DNA of 13,644 nucleotides from PGYR01 sp041675005 (GTDB lineage: Bacteria > Bacteroidota > Ignavibacteria > Kapaibacteriales > UBA2268): the NCBI GenBank assembly GCA_041675005.1, contig JBAYUQ010000039.1, forward strand, positions 1-13,644, read 5' to 3'. The translations under genes were made by a program, and so were the position numbers. This document shows positions 6,083 to 11,554 of this stretch, piece by piece; position 1 is the first letter of the stretch, and each line of letters opens with the position of its first letter. The notes beneath the pieces were generated by a model, which worked only from the letters and a program-made list of their open reading frames with translations, was not told the origin of the DNA and did no database searches.

Positions 6083-6536
6083 ACACCCACTCCCCATCCT
6101 TAGACTGCCCGTAACTTACAGTCTGAATCAAAACACCTTCAGGATTGTACAAATAAACTACATCACCCGAATTAAGCAGCTGAGCAATCTTATCAGAAGT
6201 ATATATATACTCTAAGAACCCATCCTCTTGTGCTTCTGCAGGTCTTACTTTCTCAAGAGTAGCTAGATTCCAACGAGTACCTTCATCATCTTTAATGTAG
6301 TAGCTATCAAAATCAGTGATTAAATTATCATAAGTTCTAATCCTGAATTTTTCATTATAGTCATCTTCTCCAGATGGGTTAGGAAGAACAGCAACAATCC
6401 TAACATAAGTGTTTGGATTACCTTCTGGCATATCTGTTATATACTTACTTATATTTGTGGTTATCGGTTCAGTGGTCTTATCTTCAGCACATGAGAATAA
6501 ACTCAATATGAGAAAGGTTAATAATATTCTTTTCAT
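6072..6536 (-). CDS. Lipoprotein with lamin-tail-like (LTD) domain
   Basis: 154-aa lipoprotein. The signal MKRILLTFLILSLFSC ends in a lipobox with C16, and the mature start C-A-E-D-K is acidic, as in surface-exported lipoproteins of Bacteroidota. Residues about 45-143 fit the beta-sandwich lamin-tail pattern: VRIVAVLPNPSGEDDYNEKF, then YYIKDDEGTRWNL, then GDVVYLYNPEGVLIQTVSYG. Bacterial LTDs occur mainly in secreted proteins, often fused to DNase I-like nucleases (for example Shewanella ExeM). Here the nuclease is a separate lipoprotein in the same operon (6636-7421), so the two may act together at the cell surface or in the periplasm. The ATG overlaps the stop of a 30-residue membrane protein (ATGA), indicating coupled translation. 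The lipoprotein signal is firm; the LTD call is by pattern only. Confidence 0.75.
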   Translation of the reverse strand: MKRILLTFLILSLFSCAEDKTTEPITTNISKYITDMPEGNPNTYVRIVAVLPNPSGEDDYNEKFRIRTYDNLITDFDSYYIKDDEGTRWNLATLEKVRPAEAQEDGFLEYIYTSDKIAQLLNSGDVVYLYNPEGVLIQTVSYGQSKDGEWVYVD

Positions 6537-6625
6537 TCTTTATCCCTTAAATTATACAAACAAGTTAATACAATACTAATAGCAAGGACTATTGTAAATC
6601 CAGTGCTTAACATTGTTGCTTCCAT
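6533..6625 (-). CDS. 30-residue membrane protein
   Basis: Short reading frame of 30 codons easily missed by length cut-offs. Starts MEATMLSTG, continues with a hydrophobic span at about residues 9-24 (GFTIVLAISIVLTCLY) and ends NLRDKE. Support for it being real: AGAGGT six bases before the ATG, placed directly after the nuclease stop, and a stop codon overlapping the next start as ATGA. It thus fills the only sizeable gap between the two lipoprotein genes and keeps them coupled. Function unknown; such mini-proteins often modulate a larger membrane partner. Confidence 0.65.
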   Translation of the reverse strand: MEATMLSTGFTIVLAISIVLTCLYNLRDKE

Positions 6626-6635
6626 AGTGTACCTC

Positions 6636-7421
6636 TTAATTAATAGTTATATAAACAGGATTATGATCGGACACATCCTTAGCCAGCTCATCTGACAATT
6701 GAAACGTATCTTGAAAGCTATATACAGTACCTTTAAAAAATGTAGGTTTAGTATATATGAAATTATCGTAAGATTTAGTCTTTAGTAAATTAGTAAATTG
6801 ATTTACTTCTAGTGAGTAGTTATAGTCTTCGAAGAAGTAATCATTATCAAAGTCGTTCGGGTGCCTGTTAAGGTCCCCAAGTAATATACTTTTATTATAC
6901 ATTCTAAGCAGAGTATCAAGATAGTAGCTTTCAGTCTCTTCCTCATCCGGGTCAGTATGGATATTCAAGAAAGTATATTGAATTTTACCTATCTCAAAAG
7001 TAGCACCGAATGGCTCACGATGTATCTGGTCTAATGGGTCAAGAGTTTGGAATGTGTCGATTAGCTTTACATTGTTTTTATATATGAAAGCATATTGTTC
7101 TTTAGAACTTGTACGGCCTAATCTAGTGCTTATAACATAGCTCCAATCAGCCCCTAAACTATCTAATAAAGTGGGGATTACATTTTGGTCTATGCTTCTA
7201 ATTTCTTGAATAGCTATAATATCGAAGTTCTTACAAACTTTGGTAATAATACTCATAGCATTGGTATCATTGAGTTTGCTCTGACCGAACACCTGAATGT
7301 TCCAAGTAGCTACTTTTATAGGATGGCTATTATCCTCTGATGGGTTAGTTGTATCAGAGCAAGACGAAATCACTACTGCTATCCAAAGAAGCAGTATTAT
7401 TCTTTTTTCACTATTAAACAT
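6636..7421 (-). CDS. DNase I-like lipoprotein (endonuclease/exonuclease/phosphatase family)
   Basis: 261-aa exported nuclease. The N-terminus is a lipoprotein signal with ISSC (C21) followed by SDTTNPSED, a flexible acidic linker. The rest is a complete DNase I-like fold: KVATWNIQ (N41), IIAIQEIR (metal ligand E73), SSKEQYAFIY (106-114), HREPF (R135, E136), NIHTDP (catalytic-type H155), LLGDLNRHP (D183, N185), SYDNFIYT (218-224), SDHNPV (D252, H253). KEQYAF and REP are characteristic of true DNase I relatives rather than phosphatases, so DNA is the likely substrate, with Mg/Ca dependence. It should sit in the periplasm or at the surface, anchored by lipid. All catalytic positions are present. 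Located in the repressor operon, so expected to be made by the lysogen; blocking incoming DNA or digesting extracellular DNA are the obvious ideas. Confidence 0.9.
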   Translation of the reverse strand: MFNSEKRIILLLWIAVVISSCSDTTNPSEDNSHPIKVATWNIQVFGQSKLNDTNAMSIITKVCKNFDIIAIQEIRSIDQNVIPTLLDSLGADWSYVISTRLGRTSSKEQYAFIYKNNVKLIDTFQTLDPLDQIHREPFGATFEIGKIQYTFLNIHTDPDEEETESYYLDTLLRMYNKSILLGDLNRHPNDFDNDYFFEDYNYSLEVNQFTNLLKTKSYDNFIYTKPTFFKGTVYSFQDTFQLSDELAKDVSDHNPVYITIN

Positions 7422-7443
7422 GCTTAACCCCTGTATTAAACAT
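7414..7443 (-). other. Possible 9-codon leader frame ahead of the nuclease
   Basis: Reading leftward, an ATG at 7443 preceded by AGAGGA opens a nine-codon frame (MFNTGVKHV) whose stop overlaps the nuclease start. The first ten bases, ATGTTTAATA, are repeated exactly at the nuclease start 22 bp later. The nuclease has its own ribosome site AGGGG. Coupling or a small duplication; weak evidence. Confidence 0.25.
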
Positions 7444-7466
7444 CACTTATTCCTCTTCACTACAAT

Positions 7467-7970
7467 TTAATTTTCTTCTTCTATTTTGAATATACAATTA
7501 AAAGCTTTGGAAACCTCTTCAGTCTTATTAGAATCTAATACTGAACTAAATATTACTTCTTTTCTTTTAGTATCATAAAAGCTTATTTCACTAATCTTTT
7601 TAGTTGCAAAAGCAAACTTGTATCCATCCTTTTGAACTGTAGAATTGTTGACTATAGAAAAGAATGTTTTACTATCAGAATCATCCACTTCTGTAAATTT
7701 TATTATAAAGTTTGTGTCGTCGTCAATTTTAACAATCATATTTGAATTACTAAGATTTAAATCATTCGAAAGTGCAGAGACACTAATCTTCGTATTCTCT
7801 TTTGAAATTAGAAGTCCAAGTTTTTGTTCTTTATCAAATAACATGATTACCCCAGACTTAGTTTTCTTTATTCCACTTATAATTCTAGTCTCAAAAGTAC
7901 AGTCTTTAGAATTCAAATTCAGAGATGTAGAGATTATAAAACCAATTATTAAACTTATTATGAATCGCAT
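7467..7970 (-). CDS. Secreted hypothetical protein
   Basis: Unrecognised 167-aa protein. A signal peptide is clear at residues 1-20 (MRFIISLIIGFIISTSLNL) without a lipobox. The mature part is polar and appears rich in beta strands (SGVIMLFDKEQKLGLLIS, NMIVKIDDDTNFIIKFTEV, KTFFSIVNN). It has two cysteines near its ends (C24 and C159 or so) that could form a disulfide in the periplasm. It starts eight bases after the stop of the repressor, with an AGAGTAG ribosome site overlapping the end of that gene. This makes it the first gene co-transcribed with the repressor, ahead of the nuclease lipoprotein. It might be a partner or inhibitor of the nuclease, but that is only inferred from order. Confidence 0.7.
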   Translation of the reverse strand: MRFIISLIIGFIISTSLNLNSKDCTFETRIISGIKKTKSGVIMLFDKEQKLGLLISKENTKISVSALSNDLNLSNSNMIVKIDDDTNFIIKFTEVDDSDSKTFFSIVNNSTVQKDGYKFAFATKKISEISFYDTKRKEVIFSSVLDSNKTEEVSKAFNCIFKIEEEN

Positions 7971-7978
7971 AGTCTACT

Positions 7979-8758
7979 CTATATAAATTTATAATGCACA
8001 TCCGTAACCACCCCAATAATAAGGCAGTCATCATCCATACATTCAGTAATCGGTTTAGTAGTTCCATCCCCAGAGTGAAACTCATATTTTCCATTTTTAA
8101 TAATTAGCTGTTTAACCATAAGGTTACCAAATATAATAACAACAACGATACTCCCATTTTTAGGTTGAAGAGCCTTATTGAAAATAACTCTAGATCCATC
8201 AGCAATATTAAACTCTTTCATAGAGTTGCCAGAAACATCAATAGCTCCGAAATCTAAAGGATTTCTAACCCGCATAGAAGTCTGTTCAATAACCTCACCC
8301 ACTTGGAATTGGTTAATATCTGGAATAATAGTGCTGGTATTAGCATAAGCAAGCTGCTTATACAAAGGCATAGAAGTTAGGAACTCCATAGTCTTGGCTA
8401 GTTCTTTAGGGTCAACTCTCTTTACATCACCGTAATCACTCTGTGGTTCATTAGTACTTGGAATTTCATTAGCGTTGTTAATATAATCCTTTTCCTTCAT
8501 ACCAAGTTTGAGATATTTCTCCTTAGCTTTAATATCAAGGTTAAAGGTGTTGAGAAACATAGGTGTTTGTCCATTACTTATATACTCTGGATTAATACCA
8601 ATGTTTTCTAAATCACTAAGAACTTTTCTACCAATTGAAATCTCACTTTGATATTTATAGAAAAATGATCGTGGTTTATCAATTTTTTTACACAAACCAC
8701 TAAACCCACCAAAGTAGTCATTAGCAATCTCTTTCAACCTTTCAAACTCAGCTTTCAA
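7979..8758 (-). CDS. CI/LexA-type phage repressor with S24 peptidase-like domain
   Basis: 259-aa repressor. The N-terminus (about 1-68) is a helical DNA-binding domain ending in INPEYISNGQTPMF, the end seen in CI-type repressors. A linker of about 95 residues follows. The C-terminal domain (165-259) has VSGNSMKEFNIADGS with catalytic-type S179 and MVKQL with K216, the Ser-Lys dyad of S24 peptidases. I see no Ala-Gly or Cys-Gly cleavage pair about 35 residues before S179, so RecA-stimulated self-cleavage is uncertain. The start is TTG; an in-frame stop lies just upstream and the next Met is at residue 67, so no other start fits. Upstream TGTAACA/TGTTACC repeats are the probable operators. Expected to hold the rightward operon silent and to drive or limit its own operon. 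Confidence 0.87.
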   Translation of the reverse strand: MKAEFERLKEIANDYFGGFSGLCKKIDKPRSFFYKYQSEISIGRKVLSDLENIGINPEYISNGQTPMFLNTFNLDIKAKEKYLKLGMKEKDYINNANEIPSTNEPQSDYGDVKRVDPKELAKTMEFLTSMPLYKQLAYANTSTIIPDINQFQVGEVIEQTSMRVRNPLDFGAIDVSGNSMKEFNIADGSRVIFNKALQPKNGSIVVVIIFGNLMVKQLIIKNGKYEFHSGDGTTKPITECMDDDCLIIGVVTDVHYKFI

Positions 8759-8793
8759 TATATTTTTTTCACTTTATTTAAAAAAATGTTTGG

Positions 8794-8823
8794 ATATTAA
8801 AATCCCTTTTGGTAACATTGTAA
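8794..8823 (-). promoter_or_regulatory. Candidate leftward promoter of the repressor operon
   Basis: Reading leftward, TTACAA (8823-8818), 18 bases, TAATAT (8799-8794), placing the start near 8787 with a leader of about 30 nt before the TTG at 8758. The -35 hexamer is the same six bases used in reverse by the rightward candidate, so the two promoters would diverge back to back. Moderate match only. Confidence 0.4.
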
Positions 8824-8869
8824 CAAGATGTAACAACATTAATAATAATTGTTACCATTTGTTACCATA
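8811..8869. promoter_or_regulatory. Operator region between repressor and rightward operon
   Basis: Half-sites GGTAACA (8811-8817), TGTAACA (8819-8825) and TGTAACA (8829-8835) face TGTTACC (8850-8856) and TGTTACC (8860-8866). Neighbouring copies are spaced 8 or 10 bp and the two groups are inverted about an AT-rich centre. They cover both divergent promoter candidates, as expected for the immunity region of a temperate phage. The protein bound is presumably the adjacent repressor, possibly competing with the small protein encoded at 8885. Confidence 0.65.
8818..8845 (+). promoter_or_regulatory. Candidate rightward early promoter
   Basis: TTGTAA (8818-8823), 16 bases, TAATAA (8840-8845). The start would be near 8852, about 30 nt before the ATG at 8885. 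Operator half-sites overlap the -35 box, the spacer and the start region, consistent with repression in the lysogen. Confidence 0.45.
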
Positions 8870-8884
8870 ACGAGCAAACAAACA

Positions 8885-9091
8885 ATGAGCAAAACAAAAG
8901 ATATTACACCAGAAACAAAGCTGAGATTAAACCCTGCATTGCGAAAAGGTACGTGGGATAGAATTGAATTATATGCTAAGGCATACAATATCGATTCAGC
9001 TACTCATGCGGTAGCACTAGAAAAAATAGTGCATGACCACTGTGATGAGAAAGGAATCCCTAATCTTTTTGACAATGTACTCAAAAACTAA
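8885..9091 (+). CDS. Small putative DNA-binding protein (ribbon-helix-helix-like), Cro position
   Basis: 68-aa protein, first gene of the rightward operon. The frame can be extended upstream to a TTG at 8849, but that would put the start inside the operator repeats, so the ATG at 8885 is chosen; the ribosome site is weak. The core could be a ribbon-helix-helix: a short strand (KLRLNPALRK), a first helix (TWDRIELYAKAYN) and a second helix (SATHAVALEKIVHDHC). The assignment is by pattern only and no family is certain. By position it matches Cro in lambda-like phages, being the first product divergent from the repressor, and could compete for the same operators. Confidence 0.6.
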   Translation: MSKTKDITPETKLRLNPALRKGTWDRIELYAKAYNIDSATHAVALEKIVHDHCDEKGIPNLFDNVLKN

Positions 9092-9126
9092 TTTAGTAAT
9101 TATATAAATAACTAACAAACATTATT

Positions 9127-9399
9127 GTGGAAAACCCTACAACATATAAAAAATATTATTCAATTGATGACATTGCAACAATGTTAGGATTCTCTTATAA
9201 CAAGGTTAACAAACTTGTAAAGAATAATGAGATACCAGCATACAAGATAGGTAACCAATATAGAGTAGAAAGACAGGATTTCACAGAATATTTAAAAAAT
9301 TCTAAAGTAACAAAAAAAGAAAAGAAAACGAGTAAGCAGGTTTATGTTAAAAGACCAATGCTAGAAAATAAACATGGAATTACACTAGTAGGTATTTAA
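9127..9399 (+). CDS. Excisionase-type helix-turn-helix protein
   Basis: 90-aa DNA-binding protein. Residues about 9-55 match the excisionase/MerR-like domain (HTH_17): YYSIDDIATMLGFSYNKVNKLVKNNEIPAYKIGNQYRVERQDFTEYLK, with the typical S-x-x-(D/E)-x-A start, the recognition helix YNKVNKLVKN and the wing I-P-A-Y-K-I-G. The C-terminus is a basic tail (KVTKKEKKTSK) ending in ITLVGI. The start is GTG, with no obvious ribosome site. It lies second in the rightward early operon, as cII or a second early regulator does in lambdoid phages; a role as an Xis is possible, though no integrase gene is visible here. A candidate antisense RNA terminates exactly at its stop codon. Confidence 0.8.
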   Translation: MENPTTYKKYYSIDDIATMLGFSYNKVNKLVKNNEIPAYKIGNQYRVERQDFTEYLKNSKVTKKEKKTSKQVYVKRPMLENKHGITLVGI

Positions 9400-9456
9400 C
9401 AAAAAAAAATCGCCAATGCACGAAGTCAGGAAACTAATATGCAAAGGCGATCCATT
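9400..9456 (-). ncRNA. Candidate oop-like antisense small RNA
   Basis: Reading leftward, a promoter-like TTGCCA (9492-9487) and TACATT (9468-9463) 18 bases apart, with an extended -10 TG, predicts a start near 9456. Within about 10 nt comes a hairpin whose stem ends in nine T residues at 9409-9401, just past the stop codon of the excisionase-like gene on the other strand. The transcript would be about 55 nt, mostly hairpin. Lambda oop RNA has the same position, opposite the end of cII. Not proven: the hairpin alone could serve another purpose. Confidence 0.45.
9401..9451 (-). terminator. Rho-independent terminator reading leftward
   Basis: Stem of ATCGCC/GGCGAT plus TGCA/TGCA separated by an AA/AA internal loop, with a 19-base apical loop; the outer arm is followed on the minus strand by nine T residues. 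No minus-strand gene is present nearby, so it serves either the candidate small RNA or protection of the early operon from opposing transcription. Confidence 0.65.
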
Positions 9457-9462
9457 AAAAAT

Positions 9463-9492
9463 AATGTATCACAAATATATGGAGCTTGGCAA
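9463..9492 (-). promoter_or_regulatory. Candidate promoter of the antisense small RNA
   Basis: TTGCCA and TACATT 18 bases apart on the minus strand, with TGA directly before the -10 box (extended -10). It overlaps the ribosome site and upstream sequence of the plus-strand gene starting at 9495. Confidence 0.4.
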
Positions 9493-9494
9493 TT

Positions 9495-9779
9495 ATGTCC
9501 AAACTTGAAGAGCAACAAATTGAAGCGTTAAAGAAAATTAACGAGCTTCGGGAAATACAAAAAGACGTTCAATTGAACGGCATACACAACCCACACGGAA
9601 TCCAACTACTCGAAATAAATGAGTTAGAGTTGAAGGAAGAATTAGAAGAAGAAATGAAAACCACATATTTATCAATTTTAGAAAAGAAACTAGATGAGAT
9701 AAAAAAAGCGGCTGACTCATTATTTGAGAGTAGTCAACCGCAGAGTAATCACTTATTAGAGGAGAACCCTAATGAATAA
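9495..9779 (+). CDS. Hypothetical coiled-coil protein
   Basis: Unrecognised 94-aa acidic protein. Nearly the whole length is helical and charged: LEEQQIEALKKINELREIQKD, then LLEINELELKEELEEEMKTT, then LEKKLDEIKKAADSLFES, with heptad-like hydrophobic spacing that suggests a coiled coil. A TTG at 9486 would add three residues, but the GGAG at 9481-9484 fits the ATG at 9495 better (ten bases away, rather long). The 3' end overlaps the next start (ATGAATAA). It is the first of four small genes of unknown role that precede the recombination genes in the rightward operon. Confidence 0.65.
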   Translation: MSKLEEQQIEALKKINELREIQKDVQLNGIHNPHGIQLLEINELELKEELEEEMKTTYLSILEKKLDEIKKAADSLFESSQPQSNHLLEENPNE

Positions 9780-10080
9780 CGCTACAAAAATAGAGAATCA
9801 GACCCAAACTACCAAGATTAAGAGAAGCTATATTGAAAAGCTAAAGGGTCAGAATCAACACTCTCAAGAAAAATTCATCTACCAAGTTAAACAAACAATT
9901 TGGAATTCTTATGACGACCAAGAGATAGCATCATCAGTATTAGCTAGTATAATTTCTGATGTAGAACAAGCGTTATTGATTGGTTATCAATTAGGACATA
10001 AGCACGGTAGCAAGGTAGGTAAAGAGAAAGGTTTCAAAGATGCGATTGATATAGTATTTAAAGGTAAGAGAAATGACTAA
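9772..10080 (+). CDS. Hypothetical small phage protein
   Basis: Unrecognised 102-aa basic protein. The start overlaps the preceding stop by eight bases and has a good AGAGGAGA ribosome site. The N-terminal 30 residues are polar and probably disordered. A helical region follows (QEKFIYQVKQTIWNSY, ASSVLASIISDVEQALLIGYQLGHKHG), then a glycine/lysine-rich tail (SKVGKEKGFKDAIDIVFKGK). The repeated G-x-x-x-G spacing (GYQLGHKHG) occurs in a helix too polar to span a membrane. Position in the early rightward operon is all that hints at its role. Confidence 0.65.
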   Translation: MNNATKIENQTQTTKIKRSYIEKLKGQNQHSQEKFIYQVKQTIWNSYDDQEIASSVLASIISDVEQALLIGYQLGHKHGSKVGKEKGFKDAIDIVFKGKRND

Positions 10081-10303
10081 AGAATTATTATTAGCAGGTG
10101 AGTGGTTTAGTTATCAATCTGAAAACGGTGAGGATTTAGTTGAAGTGGTGTATTCAAGTTCTTTTTTAAGTTCAAAAACAAACACTTTTAAAGTCCTATT
10201 GAATGGAAAAATTATATGTAGTAATGCAAGGTATTCTGACTTTAAAAGAAACTTTGATTTACTTCTAAAAAAATACAAGCTGAAGGAAACTGAGGAGGTA
10301 TAG
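10073..10303 (+). CDS. Hypothetical small phage protein
   Basis: Unrecognised 76-aa protein. Two stretches look like beta strands (EWFSYQSENGEDLVEVVYSS, NTFKVLLNGKIICSN) and are followed by a basic helix (YSDFKRNFDLLLKKYKLKE). The start overlaps the preceding stop as ATGACTAA and has AAGAGAA just before it, so it is coupled to the gene before. No cysteine cluster, membrane span or catalytic motif is seen. Confidence 0.6.
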   Translation: MTKELLLAGEWFSYQSENGEDLVEVVYSSSFLSSKTNTFKVLLNGKIICSNARYSDFKRNFDLLLKKYKLKETEEV

Positions 10304-10304
10304 A

Positions 10305-10490
10305 ATGACCAAGATTAATTTACAACTAGATAACAGCTACATACCAAAACGAACAGTAGTAAACCCACAAAGCCCATATTTGAGGTACAGAAGGTTCTAT
10401 TGTAGAAGAAAGGAATTAGTAAATGCAATAGTGAAAATAAGCCCTGTGGCTATAACAATATTAATATTAATAATAATAAATGGAAAATAA
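10305..10490 (+). CDS. Small basic protein with C-terminal membrane segment
   Basis: Unrecognised 61-aa protein. A strong GGAGGT ribosome site, six bases ahead of the ATG, supports it being translated. The middle is very basic and aromatic (YLRYRRFYCRRKELVNA). The last 17 residues form a hydrophobic tail (ISPVAITILILIIINGK), suggesting a tail-anchored membrane protein with the basic part in the cytoplasm. It overlaps the start of the nuclease gene by eleven bases. A membrane protein inside an otherwise nucleic-acid-related operon is unusual; attachment of DNA or of a replication complex to the membrane is one guess. Confidence 0.6.
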   Translation: MTKINLQLDNSYIPKRTVVNPQSPYLRYRRFYCRRKELVNAIVKISPVAITILILIIINGK

Positions 10491-11532
10491 GATGATTTCA
10501 GAATTAGAAAAAGTATCCTATGATTTTATGGCAAAGCAGTTAGAAAATCAAATAGCTGACCATCCTACATATTTCAGAATGAACCATAATCATTCTAGAT
10601 ACTATGTAACAGTAGAGAATGGCATTGTAGAATGGTATCCTTCAGTAACCTCGATAATTAAGCAAGTGATTCCTCCATCAGTTGGAATGCAATTATTGAT
10701 GATGGAAAAAGGCAAAGAATTTAATATTTGGATGGCAGAGTTAGCACATCAAGGGACATTCATACATACGGAAGTAAGTACATATATACACAATAGAGAA
10801 CTAGCAACTCAATACGAAGAGTCTGACAATCATATCTTATATAGTCTCACTTACTTCGAAGAGAAAATAAAAGAATATTTCGAAGAGAAAAGGTTGAATT
10901 ATGATGTCAAGAAATGGGACATAGAATTAAGACCAAAAGTAGTGAGTTTAATAAAGTTTGTTCTTGATTATGAAGTAGAACCTTTGGCTATTGAGATGAT
11001 AGTTGGATATCGAAACAGCAAGATTCAATATGCTGGAGCTTGTGATTTACTAGCAAATATCACTATAGAAGAAAAAGGCTTTTTTGGAGAAGTCTATAAA
11101 TCTGGAAAACAGAAAGGAATGCCAAAAGAAACTAAGCAAAGAGTAAGAAAGATTGCTTTGATAGACTTCAAGAGTGGAACATCAGGATTCTTTGATGAGT
11201 ACGGTATTCAGTTAAAAATGTATGCAAGAGCGCTTTATCAGATGACAGGGATAAAAGTTGACTGTATACTTAATGTAGGACCTACGAAGTTTATGAATGG
11301 AAATACACCTGGATATAGTGTTAAGGATTGGACAGATAAAATAGAAGACAAAACAGTTGATTTATACTTAGATGTTTTTGCAATGAATTATGAGAAACCA
11401 GATACGATAGCTGTATTCGATGGAGCCTTAACTCCTACAGGTGACATAAGTAGTTTATTTAGATATCAAGATGCAGATGAATTTGTGTTGAATCTAGGTA
11501 AAGTAAATAGACAATTAGAAGAAACAATTTAA
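10480..11532 (+). CDS. RecB/Cas4-like PD-(D/E)XK nuclease
   Basis: 350-aa nuclease of the RecB/AddB/Cas4 branch. Motifs in order: GTFIHTEVS with H96; E172 in LAIEMIVGY; YAGACDLL with D189 (metal ligand); ALIDFKSG with D229 and K231 (the D-x-K core); and YGIQLKMYARALYQM with Q244 and Y248, the Q-x-x-x-Y motif typical of RecB-type nucleases. These point to a metal-dependent DNA exonuclease or flap nuclease, likely producing 3' single strands for phage recombination or acting in DNA processing. No iron-sulfur cysteine set of the Cas4 kind is visible. The start could be ATG 10480 (overlapping the gene before) or ATG 10492, neither with a strong ribosome site. The next gene encodes an SSB-like protein, in keeping with a recombination role. 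Confidence 0.85.
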   Translation: MENKMISELEKVSYDFMAKQLENQIADHPTYFRMNHNHSRYYVTVENGIVEWYPSVTSIIKQVIPPSVGMQLLMMEKGKEFNIWMAELAHQGTFIHTEVSTYIHNRELATQYEESDNHILYSLTYFEEKIKEYFEEKRLNYDVKKWDIELRPKVVSLIKFVLDYEVEPLAIEMIVGYRNSKIQYAGACDLLANITIEEKGFFGEVYKSGKQKGMPKETKQRVRKIALIDFKSGTSGFFDEYGIQLKMYARALYQMTGIKVDCILNVGPTKFMNGNTPGYSVKDWTDKIEDKTVDLYLDVFAMNYEKPDTIAVFDGALTPTGDISSLFRYQDADEFVLNLGKVNRQLEETI

Positions 11533-11554
11533 TTATTTTAAAGGAGATAGTACG

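Noticed and set aside
7645..8094. Frames at 7645-7986 (plus) and 7906-8094 (minus)
   Set aside because: Overlap the secreted-protein and repressor genes in other frames; no ribosome site and no motif.
9538..9720. Minus-strand frame of 60 codons
   Set aside because: Antisense to the coiled-coil gene, with no ribosome site; the minus-strand signals nearby are better explained by a short RNA.
10480..11532. Cas4 identity for the PD-(D/E)XK nuclease
   Set aside because: The iron-sulfur cysteines of Cas4 are missing and no adaptation genes are near; a phage RecB-like nuclease fits better.
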